From an uncultured Lachnospira sp. (GTDB taxonomy: Bacteria > Bacillota > Clostridia > Lachnospirales > Lachnospiraceae): 64,000 bases of DNA. How positions within the stretch are numbered: position 1 is the first letter of the stretch; each line of letters starts with the position of its first letter. Positions 42,397-52,260 of the stretch are shown here, piece by piece. Both the position numbers and the translations under genes were made by a program. The stretch spans positions 48,708-112,707 of the forward strand of contig CAJUKN010000010.1 of NCBI GenBank assembly GCA_910587485.1, written 5' to 3'. A model generated the notes under the pieces. That model saw nothing but the letters and a program-made list of their open reading frames with translations, had not been told where the DNA came from and searched no databases.

Positions 42397-44853
42397 ATGG
42401 ATAATTGGGAAAATAATGGTAATAACACTGGAAACAGCAATTCTGGCAACCCCAATGTAAATAACCAGAATGGACAAAGTTACAACCATAAGCCAAATGG
42501 ACAAGGTGATATTAATAATAATCCAAATTATGGCGGTCAAGATTACAATGGTCAAAATCGCGGCAATCAGAGTAATAATGGACAAAATTATGACAATCGA
42601 CGAAATGGACAAAATTATGGCGGACAAGGCTATAATGGGCAAAATTATGGCAATCAGGGTTATAACGGACAAAATTATGGTGGACTAAATAGTCCAAATT
42701 ACGATAGACAAAATTATCAAAATAATAGCAATTATAATGGTTATGATAATAATAATCAGAATAACAGAAGAAATAATAATCAAAATAATAATAGAAATAA
42801 CCAAAATAATAATAAGAAGCAAAAAAATTTTAATACCATTTTGATACTTGCCATTGCTGCTGTTCTAACATTTATAGGGTTTTCTTTATTGCGAGGTCTT
42901 TTAAATAATGTTCGATTTAAAGAAATATCTTATACAGAGTTTCTTCAGATGGTAAAAGATGACAAAATTTCAGAAGTAAAATTTGATGCTGACCGAATTG
43001 TTATTACACCAACTGATGAAACAAGCGAGCAAAATAAACTTGGTAAAATTAAATACACATACTACACTGCATATGTCAATGATGACGAGTTGGTGTCCAT
43101 GTTAAAAAAGAATCCTGACATCACAATTTCTGGATATATTCCAGATTCAAGTGCTTCTATGATTGAATTTTTAGCAGCCTATATTTTGCCACTTTTGATT
43201 ATGATATTTATGTTTACCTTTATATATAGGAAGATATCATCTGGTGGCGGCATGATGGGTGGTATGGGCGTTGGCAAAAATACAGCTAAAGTCTATGTGC
43301 AAAAACAGACAGGTGTAACGTTTAAGGACGTGGCAGGACAGGACGAAGCAAAAGAGTCGTTAAAAGAAATTGTAGACTTTTTGCACAATCCAGATAAATA
43401 TTCAAAGATAGGCGCAAAGCTTCCAAAAGGTGCATTGCTTGTAGGACCTCCGGGTACAGGTAAAACATTGCTTGCAAAGGCTGTTGCAGGAGAGGCCAAT
43501 GTTCCATTTTTTTCATTGGCAGGTTCTGATTTTGTAGAAATGTTTGTAGGTGTAGGTGCTTCAAGAGTTCGTGATTTGTTTAAGGAAGCGCAAAAACAAG
43601 CGCCATGTATTATTTTTATTGATGAGATTGATGCGATTGGTAAGAGCAGAGATTCAAGGTATGGTGGTGGTAATGATGAGCGTGAACAGACCTTAAATCA
43701 GTTATTAGCCGAGATGGACGGTTTTGATTCGTCAAAGGGATTATTTATTCTTGCAGCGACAAACAGACCAGAAGTTTTGGATAAGGCGCTGTTAAGACCG
43801 GGACGACTTGATAGAAGAATTATTGTTGATAAGCCTGATTTAAAGGGCAGAGTTGAAGTTTTAAAAGTTCATTCTAAAGATGTTTTGATGGACGATACCG
43901 TTGACCTTGATGAGATTGGTCTTGCTACAAGTGGAGCCGTTGGCTCTGACCTTGCCAATATGATTAATGAAGCGGCGATTGCGGCTGTTAAAGATGGACG
44001 AAAAGTTGTTACACAAAAAGATTTATTTGAAGCGGTTGAGGTAGTAATAGCTGGCAAGGAAAAGAAAGACAGAATTTTAAGCAAACAAGAAAAGCGTACC
44101 GTTGCATACCATGAAGTTGGTCATGCGCTTATCACTGCATTGAAAAAAGATGCAGAGCCGGTTCAAAAGATAACGATTGTTCCAAGAACAATGGGTTCAT
44201 TAGGCTATGTTATGCAGGTGCCTGAAGAAGAAAAATATCTTATGACAAAAGATGAACTGATGGCAAGGCTTGTCACACTTCTTGGCGGACGTGCTGCGGA
44301 AGAAATCATATTTGACACAGTCACAACAGGAGCATCCAATGATATTGAAAAGGCAACCGATATTGCAAGAGCAATGATTACACAGTATGGTATGTCTGAA
44401 AAATTTGGATTAATGAGCCTAGAAACCATTGAGAGCAAATATTTGGATGGTTCTGCAAGACTCAATTGTTCCGACGAGACGGCAGCTATTATTGATGAAG
44501 AAGTCAAACAGCTTCTTGCTGGCTGTTTTGCAGAAGCCAAAAAGCTGTTGGCTGAAAATAGAGACGTATTGGACGAATTGGCTAAATATCTTTATGATAA
44601 AGAAACCATTACAGGAAAAGAATTTATGAAGATATTTAGACGAGTAAAAGGGATACCTGAACCAGTTGATACCAGTGAAATGTCAAGGTCTGAAAAGGTG
44701 GCAGAAAGTGTTACGTTTAATGAAGATGGCAGTTATTCTTCTACGATTAGCGGACCATTAGATGATTTCTGGGAAAATATTGAAAAGAACAAAAACAAAA
44801 TACCAGATAGTAAGGATTCAGATAACAGCAGCAAAAAAGAAGATAACCAATAA
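42397..44853 (+). CDS. ftsH: ATP-dependent zinc metalloprotease FtsH with Asn/Gln-rich N-terminal extension
   Basis: A membrane-bound AAA+ protease of 818 residues. The first about 143 residues are a cytoplasm-side low-complexity extension rich in Asn, Gly, Gln and Tyr with an 11-residue repeat (GQNYGNQGYNG), absent from typical FtsH. The usual protein follows: membrane helix about 147-165, extracytoplasmic domain, second helix about 255-275, Walker A GPPGTGKT (about 350), Walker B IIFIDEIDAIG, second region of homology TNRPEVLDKALLRPGR, and protease HEVGH (about 572). The Shine-Dalgarno is GAAGGA. Overall identity is secure; the role of the extension is unknown. Confidence 0.95.
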   Translation: MDNWENNGNNTGNSNSGNPNVNNQNGQSYNHKPNGQGDINNNPNYGGQDYNGQNRGNQSNNGQNYDNRRNGQNYGGQGYNGQNYGNQGYNGQNYGGLNSPNYDRQNYQNNSNYNGYDNNNQNNRRNNNQNNNRNNQNNNKKQKNFNTILILAIAAVLTFIGFSLLRGLLNNVRFKEISYTEFLQMVKDDKISEVKFDADRIVITPTDETSEQNKLGKIKYTYYTAYVNDDELVSMLKKNPDITISGYIPDSSASMIEFLAAYILPLLIMIFMFTFIYRKISSGGGMMGGMGVGKNTAKVYVQKQTGVTFKDVAGQDEAKESLKEIVDFLHNPDKYSKIGAKLPKGALLVGPPGTGKTLLAKAVAGEANVPFFSLAGSDFVEMFVGVGASRVRDLFKEAQKQAPCIIFIDEIDAIGKSRDSRYGGGNDEREQTLNQLLAEMDGFDSSKGLFILAATNRPEVLDKALLRPGRLDRRIIVDKPDLKGRVEVLKVHSKDVLMDDTVDLDEIGLATSGAVGSDLANMINEAAIAAVKDGRKVVTQKDLFEAVEVVIAGKEKKDRILSKQEKRTVAYHEVGHALITALKKDAEPVQKITIVPRTMGSLGYVMQVPEEEKYLMTKDELMARLVTLLGGRAAEEIIFDTVTTGASNDIEKATDIARAMITQYGMSEKFGLMSLETIESKYLDGSARLNCSDETAAIIDEEVKQLLAGCFAEAKKLLAENRDVLDELAKYLYDKETITGKEFMKIFRRVKGIPEPVDTSEMSRSEKVAESVTFNEDGSYSSTISGPLDDFWENIEKNKNKIPDSKDSDNSSKKEDNQ

Positions 44854-44938
44854 GAATGAACAGAATTTATATTTGCCTCAGGCTGTTTTACGGTCTGTGG
44901 CATTTTTGGCATATAGAGTGCAAAATGAAGGAGGTAAT

Positions 44939-47900
44939 ATGAGTTTTACACATTTACATGTACATACAGAGTATTCATTACTTGATGGTTCTAGTAAAAT
45001 TAGGGAAATAACAGCAAGAGCAAAAGAGTTGGGTATGAATAGTCTTGCCATTACAGACCATGGTGTGATGTATGGTGTAATTGATTTTTATAAAGCAGCA
45101 AAAAAAGTTGGAATTAAGCCGATTATAGGCTGTGAGGTATATGTAGCTCCAGGTTCAAGGTTTGATAAAGAACAAGGTGTGACGGAAGAGCGTTATTATC
45201 ATTTAGTATTGTTGGCTGAAAATTATATTGGATATAAAAATTTAATGAAAATCGTGTCAAGAGGATTTACAGAAGGTTTTTATTATAAGCCAAGAGTAGA
45301 TTATGAGATACTTTTGCAGTATCACGAAGGAATTATTGCACTGAGTGCATGTCTTGCAGGCGAAGTATCAAGATATTTGTCAAGAGGAATGTATGAGGAA
45401 GCTGCTGCCGCTGCAAGAAGGTATGAGAATATTTTTGGAAAAGGTAATTTTTTTCTGGAACTGCAAAGTCATGGAATTGAAGAACAAAATTATGTCAATC
45501 CACAGCTTGTACGACTTTCTAATGAACTTGGAATAGAGCTTGTCTGTACAAATGATGTTCATTATACATATGCACAGGACGTGGAAGCGCATGATATTTT
45601 ACTTTGTATACAAACTGGAAAAAAAGTTACAGATGAGAATCGAATGCGCTATGAGGGTGGACAATTTTATTTAAAGTCGCCAGAAGAGATGGCACAATTA
45701 TTTTCCTATGTTCCACAGGCAGTTGAAAATACGCAAAAAATTGCTGACCGCTGTAATGTGGAAATTGAGTTTGGCGTTACAAAGCTTCCTAAATATGAGG
45801 TTCCTAGTGGTTTTGATTCATGGACATATCTACAGCATTTATGCTATGAGGGAATGAAAAAAAGATATCCTGAATATCTTTTAGGGGAAGACGCCAGTAA
45901 AGAATCCTGTTATAAGCCAGAAGGAAAACCATTAAAAGAACGATTAGACTATGAATTATCCGTAATACGCGATATGGGTTATGTGGATTATTTCCTTATT
46001 GTGTGGGATTATATTGATTATGCCAAAAAACATCAGATTGCAGTGGGACCGGGCAGAGGTTCAGCAGCAGGAAGTATTGTTTCATATTGTTTGAGTATTA
46101 CGGATATTGACCCTATTAAATATACCTTAATTTTTGAGCGTTTTTTAAATCCAGAACGAATTTCTATGCCTGATATTGATGTGGATTTTTGTCCTGAAGG
46201 ACGCCAGCAAGTGATTGATTATGTGGTGGATAAGTATGGAAAAGATTGTGTTGTGCAGATTGTCACTTTTGGAACCATGGCAGCAAGAGCCGTTATTAAA
46301 GATGTTGGGCGTGTCTTAGACCTTCCTTATGCGATGGTTGACAATATTGCAAAGATGGTGCCAAGAGATTTAAAAATGACCATTGATAAAGCACTAGAAA
46401 TCAATCCTGATTTAAAGAAAGTGTATGAAGAGGATGCACAGATAAAAGATTTGATTGATAAGAGTAAGCGATTAGAGGGATTGCCTCGTCATGCTTCTAT
46501 GCACGCAGCAGGTGTTTTGATAAGTAAACAGGCGGTTGAAGAGTATGTTCCTTTGTCGATTGGCTCAGATGGTTCTGTGGTAGCTCAATTTGTTATGACA
46601 ACTTTAGAGGAATTGGGCTTACTAAAGATGGATTTTTTAGGATTGCGCAATTTATCGGTTATTGTTGATACAGAGCAGCTTGCAAAACTGAAAAATCCAG
46701 ATTTTTCTATTGATAATATTGATTATAACGATAAAAATGTTTACGATTATATAGGTACTGGTAAATGTGAAGGTATGTTTCAGTTGGAAAGTGGTGGAAT
46801 GAAGTCCTTTATAAAGGAATTAAAGCCTCAAAATATAGAGGATATTATTGCAGGAATCTCTTTGTATCGACCGGGACCTATGGATTTTATTCCTCAGTAT
46901 ATTAAAGGAAAGAATAATCCAGATGAGGTGACCTATGACTGTAAACAGCTTGAAAGTATTTTGCAGCCTACATATGGGTGTATTGTATATCAAGAGCAGG
47001 TTATGCAGATTGTGCGTGATTTGGCGGGGTACACTTGGGGAAGAAGTGACCTTGTAAGACGTGCAATGTCAAAGAAAAAGACCGATGTTATGCAAAAAGA
47101 ACGCCATAACTTTATTTATGGAAATGAAGAAGAACATGTTGCAGGCTGTGTAAAAAATGGGATTGATGAAAAAGTTGCAGGAAAAATATTTGATGAAATG
47201 ATTGATTTTGCAAAGTATGCGTTTAACAAATCACATGCTGCCTGCTATGCAGTGCTTGCCTATCAGACAGCTTATCTAAAATATCATTATCCTGTTGAAT
47301 TTATGGCGGCTTTGATGACTTCCGTAGTGAATAATACCAATAAAGTAGCCGAATATATATATGCTTGCGGGCAGATGGGAATTAAGATGCTGCCGCCAGA
47401 TGTCAATTTATCGGGTATGGGATTTGTAGTTGAAGGCGATAGTATACGATTTGGGTTATCAGCCATTAAAGCATTAGGCAAACCGGCTATTGAACAGATA
47501 TTAAAAAATAAAAAGGTTGATGGTGCATTTAAAAATATGCAGGATTTTATTAAGCGAATGTACCATGAATTGAATAAAAAAATGATAGAAAATTTAATTA
47601 AAGCAGGTGCGTTTGATACATTTGGAAATAATAGACGACAGATGATGAGTGTATACCAACAGATGATTGACGAGGAAGTCAAACAAGGAAAAGATGCCAT
47701 TGCAGGTCAGATGACACTTTTTGATTTTGTAGATGATAGTCAAAAGAAAGCATTTGAGATAAAGATGCCAAACGTGTCTGAGTATACAAAAGAAGATTTG
47801 TTAAATTTTGAAAAAGAAATATTAGGAGTATATATCAGCGGTCACCCTATGGATGAATATGTCGGAATGTGGAAGAAAAAGATATCAGCACAGACCGTTG

Positions 47901-48427
47901 ATTTTATGGTGAATGAGGAGACAGGAGAGCCAAAAGTTAAAAATGACACCAAACAGACCGTTGGTGGTATGATTACAGCAAAAACTGTTAAAAACACCAA
48001 AAACGGTCAGCCTATGGCATTTCTTACGATTGAGGATATTATGGGAACAGTAGAAGTTATTGTTTTTCCACGTCTTTATATTGAGTATAGAAGTGTTATT
48101 GATTCGGCAAAAATGGTGTTTATTACAGGGCGTGTAAGCGCAAATGCAGATGAAAATGCAAAATTGATTGGTGAAAAAATAGTCGATTTTGCAAGTGTGC
48201 CAAGAAAATTGTGGATTCGTTTTAAAGATGAGATTGAGTATAAAAAGAATGAAGAAAAATTGAGAAACGATTTTGCAGATTTAGATGGAAAAGATAGTGT
48301 TATTATCTATTGTATGCAGGAAAATAAGCGTATTTTATGGCCTGAAAGTAAGAATATTCAAATTACTTCACAGCTATTGTCGGATTTAAGAGCGATTTAT
48401 GGCAATAAAAATGTAGAGACGACTTGA
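44939..48427 (+). CDS. dnaE: DNA polymerase III subunit alpha, DnaE type
   Basis: A 1162-residue replicative polymerase. The N-terminal PHP domain starts THLHVHTEYSLLDG. The polymerase core has GPGRGSAAGSIVSY and PDIDVDFCPEGRQQVIDY (catalytic aspartates), then fingers, a helix-hairpin-helix and an OB domain (VGGMITAKTVKNTKNGQPM). It lacks the 3'-5' exonuclease of PolC. ATG 44939 follows GGAGG; an upstream ATG at 44762 lies within ftsH. A terminator hairpin follows. Confidence 0.96.
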   Translation: MSFTHLHVHTEYSLLDGSSKIREITARAKELGMNSLAITDHGVMYGVIDFYKAAKKVGIKPIIGCEVYVAPGSRFDKEQGVTEERYYHLVLLAENYIGYKNLMKIVSRGFTEGFYYKPRVDYEILLQYHEGIIALSACLAGEVSRYLSRGMYEEAAAAARRYENIFGKGNFFLELQSHGIEEQNYVNPQLVRLSNELGIELVCTNDVHYTYAQDVEAHDILLCIQTGKKVTDENRMRYEGGQFYLKSPEEMAQLFSYVPQAVENTQKIADRCNVEIEFGVTKLPKYEVPSGFDSWTYLQHLCYEGMKKRYPEYLLGEDASKESCYKPEGKPLKERLDYELSVIRDMGYVDYFLIVWDYIDYAKKHQIAVGPGRGSAAGSIVSYCLSITDIDPIKYTLIFERFLNPERISMPDIDVDFCPEGRQQVIDYVVDKYGKDCVVQIVTFGTMAARAVIKDVGRVLDLPYAMVDNIAKMVPRDLKMTIDKALEINPDLKKVYEEDAQIKDLIDKSKRLEGLPRHASMHAAGVLISKQAVEEYVPLSIGSDGSVVAQFVMTTLEELGLLKMDFLGLRNLSVIVDTEQLAKLKNPDFSIDNIDYNDKNVYDYIGTGKCEGMFQLESGGMKSFIKELKPQNIEDIIAGISLYRPGPMDFIPQYIKGKNNPDEVTYDCKQLESILQPTYGCIVYQEQVMQIVRDLAGYTWGRSDLVRRAMSKKKTDVMQKERHNFIYGNEEEHVAGCVKNGIDEKVAGKIFDEMIDFAKYAFNKSHAACYAVLAYQTAYLKYHYPVEFMAALMTSVVNNTNKVAEYIYACGQMGIKMLPPDVNLSGMGFVVEGDSIRFGLSAIKALGKPAIEQILKNKKVDGAFKNMQDFIKRMYHELNKKMIENLIKAGAFDTFGNNRRQMMSVYQQMIDEEVKQGKDAIAGQMTLFDFVDDSQKKAFEIKMPNVSEYTKEDLLNFEKEILGVYISGHPMDEYVGMWKKKISAQTVDFMVNEETGEPKVKNDTKQTVGGMITAKTVKNTKNGQPMAFLTIEDIMGTVEVIVFPRLYIEYRSVIDSAKMVFITGRVSANADENAKLIGEKIVDFASVPRKLWIRFKDEIEYKKNEEKLRNDFADLDGKDSVIIYCMQENKRILWPESKNIQITSQLLSDLRAIYGNKNVETT

Positions 48428-48476
48428 ATTAATGAAATGTTTGCGTTATTATTTACCTTGTGAAAAATGATGAATT

Positions 48477-48502
48477 AAAAGAGTTGCTTGCAGCTCTTTT
48501 CG
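48477..48502 (+). terminator. Terminator after dnaE
   Basis: AAAAGAGtTGC-tt-GCAgCTCTTTT, a compact hairpin with A and T arms. Confidence 0.8.
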
Positions 48503-48567
48503 TTGCTTGATTGGAAAGAAATTGAGATGTATGCTAGGTAATAAGCCAGCAGTAATGGAGGATTAAC

Positions 48568-49542
48568 ATGGCAAAAGAAATTAAAACAATTGGAGTGTTG
48601 ACAAGTGGTGGAGATGCACCGGGAATGAATGCAGCCATTAGAGCTGTGGTCAGAACTGCATTGAATAAGGGATTAAAGGTAAAAGGAATCCAAAAAGGGT
48701 ACAATGGTCTTATCAATGACGAAGTAATTGATATGAATAAGAGAAGTGTTGCGGATATTATTCAAAAAGGCGGTACTATACTTTATACTGCACGATGTCT
48801 TGAATTTATGACACCAGAAGGGCAAAAAAAGGGAGCAGAGATTTGCCATAAGCATGGTATAGACGGGATTGTTGTTATTGGAGGAGATGGTTCTTTTCGA
48901 GGTGCGCAAAAATTAGCGGAAGCAGGAGTAAACACCATTGGACTTCCAGGCACAATTGATTTGGATATTGCTTGTTCAGATTACACCATTGGATTTGATA
49001 CGGCTGTTAATACAGCTATGGAAGCTATTGACAAAATTCGTGATACGTCGACATCACATGAACGCTGTAGTATTATTGAGGTTATGGGACGCAATGCAGG
49101 ATATATTGCCCTTTGGTGCGGTATTGCAAACGGAGCAGAGGATATCCTTTTGCCAGAGCGTTATGACAATGATGAACAGATACTTATCAATCATATTATT
49201 GAGGGGCGTAAGAGAGGAAAGAAACATCATTTGATTATTAATGCAGAAGGAATTGGTCATTCGACAGGAATGGCAAGAAGAATTGAAGCAGCTACAGGTA
49301 TTGAGACAAGAGCTACCATATTAGGCTACATGCAGCGAGGCGGTTCTCCAACATGTAAAGACAGAATGTATGCATCTGTTATGGGTGCCTATGCGGTTGA
49401 CCTTCTCTGTGAAGGAAAAAGTAATCGAGTGGTTGCATATAAGGGCGGAAAATTTGTCGATTTTGATATTGACGAAGCACTTTTAATGAAAAAGGATATA
49501 AGCGAGTACGAATTTAATGTTAGTGCATTGCTTTCTAAATAA
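48568..49542 (+). CDS. pfkA: 6-phosphofructokinase
   Basis: ATP-dependent phosphorylation of fructose-6-phosphate in glycolysis. The protein has 324 residues. Signatures: VLTSGGDAPGMNAAIRAVV, GGDGSFRGA (ATP site with the Gly typical of ATP users), PGTIDLDIACSDYTIGFDTA (both catalytic aspartates kept, with Leu replacing the usual Asn between them), MGRNAGYIA and LGYMQRGGSPT. GGAGG precedes the ATG. Two bases separate it from the rRNA methyltransferase gene. Confidence 0.96.
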   Translation: MAKEIKTIGVLTSGGDAPGMNAAIRAVVRTALNKGLKVKGIQKGYNGLINDEVIDMNKRSVADIIQKGGTILYTARCLEFMTPEGQKKGAEICHKHGIDGIVVIGGDGSFRGAQKLAEAGVNTIGLPGTIDLDIACSDYTIGFDTAVNTAMEAIDKIRDTSTSHERCSIIEVMGRNAGYIALWCGIANGAEDILLPERYDNDEQILINHIIEGRKRGKKHHLIINAEGIGHSTGMARRIEAATGIETRATILGYMQRGGSPTCKDRMYASVMGAYAVDLLCEGKSNRVVAYKGGKFVDFDIDEALLMKKDISEYEFNVSALLSK

Positions 49543-49544
49543 TT

Positions 49545-50345
49545 ATGATAACAAGTACAAGTAATTCTCAAGTTAAAAATATATTGTTACTGCAAAATAA
49601 GTCTAAAGCAAGAAAAAAAGCAGGGCAGTTTATTGTTGAAGGCAGTAAGATGGTTTTAGAGGCTTTAAGTGAACATATTATAAAGGTATATGTATCGGAA
49701 AGTTTTTTGCATAATAATATAGAAATGATGAAAAAACTTCATATAAAATTGGATTCCAATCAATTGGAGGAAGTGTCAGATTCTGTGTTTGTACATATGT
49801 CAGACACACAGACACCACAGGGAATCATGGCGGTAGTTTCCATGAACAATTGGAAGCTGGAAACCATATTTTCGTCACATAAGAAACCACTTATTATATG
49901 TATACAAAATCTTCAAGACCCTGGCAATCTTGGAACGATTATGCGAATGGCAGAAGGTGCAGGCGTTTCAGGGATTATTGCAAGTGCAAATACAGTCGAT
50001 ATATATAATCCAAAGACGATACGCTCAACAATGGGTTCTATTTATCGTGTGCCTTTTGTATATGTAGATGATTTTATAGGCACAATAAAAATAATGAAAG
50101 AAAAGGGTATCCATGTATATGCTGCTCACCTAGAAGGCATAAAAAGTTATACAGAACCTGATTATAGACAGCCAACCGCTTTTTTAGTAGGCAATGAGGC
50201 AAATGGATTGTCACATGATGCAGCACATGCAGCAAGTGAATACATCAAGATTCCTATGAGGGGAGAAGTCGAGTCACTCAATGCGGCAGTGGCTTGCACC
50301 GTATTAACATATGAGGCAGTACGGCAAAGAGATAGTAATGGATAA
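49545..50345 (+). CDS. TrmH/SpoU family RNA 2'-O-methyltransferase
   Basis: A 266-residue SPOUT methyltransferase of the class that modifies rRNA. The N-terminal substrate-binding domain (KSKARKKAGQFIVEGSKMV) is followed by the knotted catalytic part with LQDPGNLGTIMRMAEGAG, FLVGNEANGLS and IPMRGEVESLNAAVA, the full three-motif signature. It is coupled to pfkA, with no separate promoter visible. Target nucleotide unknown. Confidence 0.93.
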   Translation: MITSTSNSQVKNILLLQNKSKARKKAGQFIVEGSKMVLEALSEHIIKVYVSESFLHNNIEMMKKLHIKLDSNQLEEVSDSVFVHMSDTQTPQGIMAVVSMNNWKLETIFSSHKKPLIICIQNLQDPGNLGTIMRMAEGAGVSGIIASANTVDIYNPKTIRSTMGSIYRVPFVYVDDFIGTIKIMKEKGIHVYAAHLEGIKSYTEPDYRQPTAFLVGNEANGLSHDAAHAASEYIKIPMRGEVESLNAAVACTVLTYEAVRQRDSNG

Positions 50346-50436
50346 GTTTTTCTATAATCAATATATTAAGTAAATATATGATAGCTGTACAATATTTGGT
50401 TAAATAAATAAAAAAAGTATTTTAATATTATTAAGG

Positions 50437-50486
50437 AAGTTTCCCCACTTTAATGTCATAGAGGCATAAGTGGGGACTTTTATTTT
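50437..50486 (+). terminator. Hairpin derived from R1, probable terminator
   Basis: AAGTttCCCCACTTtaatgt pairs as TCCCCACTT / AAGTGGGGA, extended by AAGT/ACTT, then TTTTATTTT. It is the isolated second hairpin of the R1 repeat and probably ends the pfkA operon. Confidence 0.6.
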
Positions 50487-50546
50487 GATAAATGCAATAT
50501 GAAATATAACATTTCTATTTTACAGCAGTCTTTTTATATAAAATAA

Positions 50547-50831
50547 CTATTTTGAAAAAGTTGCTGTAAATAATTCGTCCTGTTCTGGCAGATGTATACT
50601 ATATCCCACAGGAATTTTATGTTTGGTTGCTTCAATGATTTTTCTTGTGTCATGAACTGTAAAAGCGCCACACAATTCAATGCAGTCAATGCCATCTTCA
50701 TATAATTTCTTAGCAACCATACTTGCTTCTTGTATATTTGCAACACCAATCATTTGAGCCATACCATTATGAATAGACGCGTGGTCTATTTTACTATTAA
50801 AATTCCCCATAATTAAAAATGCAAATTTCAT
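50547..50831 (-). CDS. Small conserved protein, DUF6506-like
   Basis: A 94-residue cytoplasmic protein starting KFAFLIMGNFNSKIDHASIHNG, with GIDCIELCGAFTVHDTRKIIEAT and ending PVGYSIHLPEQDELF. The sequence looks like a small alpha/beta conserved Firmicutes family; I assign DUF6506 from memory with moderate certainty. The ATG at 50831 has GAGGG at the right distance; the frame extends upstream to 50867 without support. The promoter side carries a full R1 repeat pointing toward it. Confidence 0.7.
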   Translation of the reverse strand: MKFAFLIMGNFNSKIDHASIHNGMAQMIGVANIQEASMVAKKLYEDGIDCIELCGAFTVHDTRKIIEATKHKIPVGYSIHLPEQDELFTATFSK

Positions 50832-50874
50832 AAAATCCCTCTTTTCGTTCATTTTAATTTTTGGCATAAATAAT

Positions 50875-51050
50875 GGTCAAAGCGGATATTCGCAATCCGC
50901 TACGCTATTTGCTCGGGTGTTTGACACCCTAACCTCATAGCTGTTATCACAGCTTTTCAGTGGGAGCTTGTACTCCCACTGAAACAAGCAAGTCCCCACC
51001 TACCACTTATGCCTTTGCGGCATTGAAGTGGGGGACTTCCTTGATGAGGT
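50875..51050 (-). repeat. R1 structured repeat, full copy on minus strand
   Basis: Read on the minus strand: outer stem TAACCTCAT / ATGAGGTTA; AAGTCCCC / GGGGACTT enclosing CCACTTCAATGCC / GGCATAAGTGG; CAGTGGGAG / CTCCCACTG; AGCTGT / ACAGCT; an extra GGGTGT-caa-ACACCC hairpin absent from the copy at 16021; and AGCGGAT / ATCCGCT ending TTTGACC. Compensatory changes against 16021 support a conserved RNA or single-strand DNA fold. It ends 43 bases before the DUF6506-like start. Confidence 0.75.
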
Positions 51051-51302
51051 TAAAATTATAGCATATAGTCCATAAAATTACAAATAAAGAGGATTTAAAA
51101 GCGATGATATTTTATAAGTTTGACATTATATTTGAAAATATGTTTTAAATGTTCATCATATATTTATAGTGGATTGTTGTGAATGAATTTGACCGTTTTG
51201 AAAGTGATATTCTATTTAATTGTAAAAAATAATATAATTTCTGTTAAATAAATTTTATTTTAGTGCAATTTGCATAAAATTTAATTGTATATTTCGTGAC
51301 TT

Positions 51303-51348
51303 ATTTTGAATGAAAATGATTGATTTTGAATGAATTTTGAAATATAAT
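51303..51348 (+). promoter_or_regulatory. Fructose operon promoter with DeoR-type boxes
   Basis: TTGATT (51320-51325), 17 bases, TATAAT (51343-51348). TTTTGAATGA occurs at 51304-51313 and again at about 51324-51333, and TTTTGAA at 51335-51341, about 10-21 bases apart, covering the -35 to -10 region as expected for a DeoR/FruR repressor. Confidence 0.65.
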
Positions 51349-51380
51349 ACAATCATCAAAACAACTTATCTTGCATTGTG

Positions 51381-51429
51381 ATATGAGGTTATAAGAAAGT
51401 AACAAGAGGATTGCGAATATCCTTTGACC
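51381..51429 (+). repeat. R1 structured repeat, tail copy before the DeoR gene
   Basis: ATATGAGGTTATAAGAAAG, then AGAGGATTGCGAATATCCTTTGACC, with hairpin AGGAT-TGCGAAT-ATCCT. It ends 20 bases before the start codon, just upstream of GAAAGGAG, so it is the mRNA leader of the fructose operon. The hairpin arms are shortened but remain complementary. Confidence 0.65.
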
Positions 51430-51449
51430 ATTAAGAAAGGAGAACATTC

Positions 51450-52202
51450 ATGCTAGCAGAAGAACGGCTGTCCCGAATAAAGGAGCGTGTAGAACAACAA
51501 GGAAGCGCAACGCTTCAAGAGCTTGTGGATTATCTGGAAACTTCGGAGTCAACAATAAGAAGAGATATACGAACGCTTGATTTAAGGGGAGAGATTGTTA
51601 GAGTTCATGGTGGTGCTGTAGCTGTAAATAATACATCGTTTAAAATGCGTGATGATGAGATTTCAGACCGGCGTATCATTTATATGGAAGAAAAAAAGCT
51701 TATAGCAAAATATGCGGCAGGTCTTATAAAAAAAGATGATTTTGTCTATATCGATGCAGGAACGACAACAGAATTTATTATTGATTGTATTAAAGAAACC
51801 AATGCCGTTTATGTAACCAATGCCGTCAATCATGCCTGTAAGCTTGCACATATGGGCTGTGAAGTCTATCTTGTTGGAGGAAAACTCAAAAGCGCGACAG
51901 AAGCGATTGTTGGGGCAGAGACAATAGAGATGTTATCCATTTATAACTTTACAATCGGTTTTTGGGGTGCAAATGGAATCAGTAAGAAAACAGGTTTTAC
52001 AACACCAGAACGATTAGAAGCAGGAGTAAAGCACACATCATTTTTAAATTGTAAAAAACGGTATATTGTTGCAGATTCATCAAAATTTGATTCAATCAGT
52101 CCTGTAAAATTTGGCGGCTTTAATGATGCTATTATCATAACGGAAAAAATTGTAAAAGGATATGAAGATTGCAATAATATTATTTTAGCAACATGCAATT
52201 AA
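51450..52202 (+). CDS. DeoR family repressor of the fructose operon
   Basis: A 250-residue DeoR/GlpR family regulator. The N-terminal helix-turn-helix is ATLQELVDYLETSESTIRRD, then LDLRGEIVRVHGGA. The sensor domain binds a sugar phosphate, with DAGTTTEFI and VTNAVNHA. By operon position and family it is FruR-like, relieved by fructose-1-phosphate. GAAAGGAG precedes the ATG. fruK follows after 58 bases. Confidence 0.92.
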   Translation: MLAEERLSRIKERVEQQGSATLQELVDYLETSESTIRRDIRTLDLRGEIVRVHGGAVAVNNTSFKMRDDEISDRRIIYMEEKKLIAKYAAGLIKKDDFVYIDAGTTTEFIIDCIKETNAVYVTNAVNHACKLAHMGCEVYLVGGKLKSATEAIVGAETIEMLSIYNFTIGFWGANGISKKTGFTTPERLEAGVKHTSFLNCKKRYIVADSSKFDSISPVKFGGFNDAIIITEKIVKGYEDCNNIILATCN

Positions 52203-52260
52203 AATAAATTTGTTTCATAATTATCTATAGACAATTATAAAAAGAAAGGAGGGAAGAACC

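Larger units (their letters stand above)
50832..51449. other. Intergenic region between DUF6506-like gene and fructose operon
   Basis: About 620 bases. They contain a full R1 repeat on the minus strand (50875-51050), an AT-rich stretch, the fructose promoter with three TTTTGAA boxes (51303-51348) and a partial R1 copy (51381-51429). No gene is seen. Confidence 0.6.

Noticed and set aside
44762..44938. N-terminal extension of dnaE overlapping ftsH
   Set aside because: The strong GGAGG site and the canonical THLHVHTEYS start place translation at 44939; the extension lies largely within ftsH.
48568..49542. pfkA inactive because TIDLD replaces TIDND
   Set aside because: Both catalytic aspartates are kept and the middle residue is not essential; all other motifs are intact.
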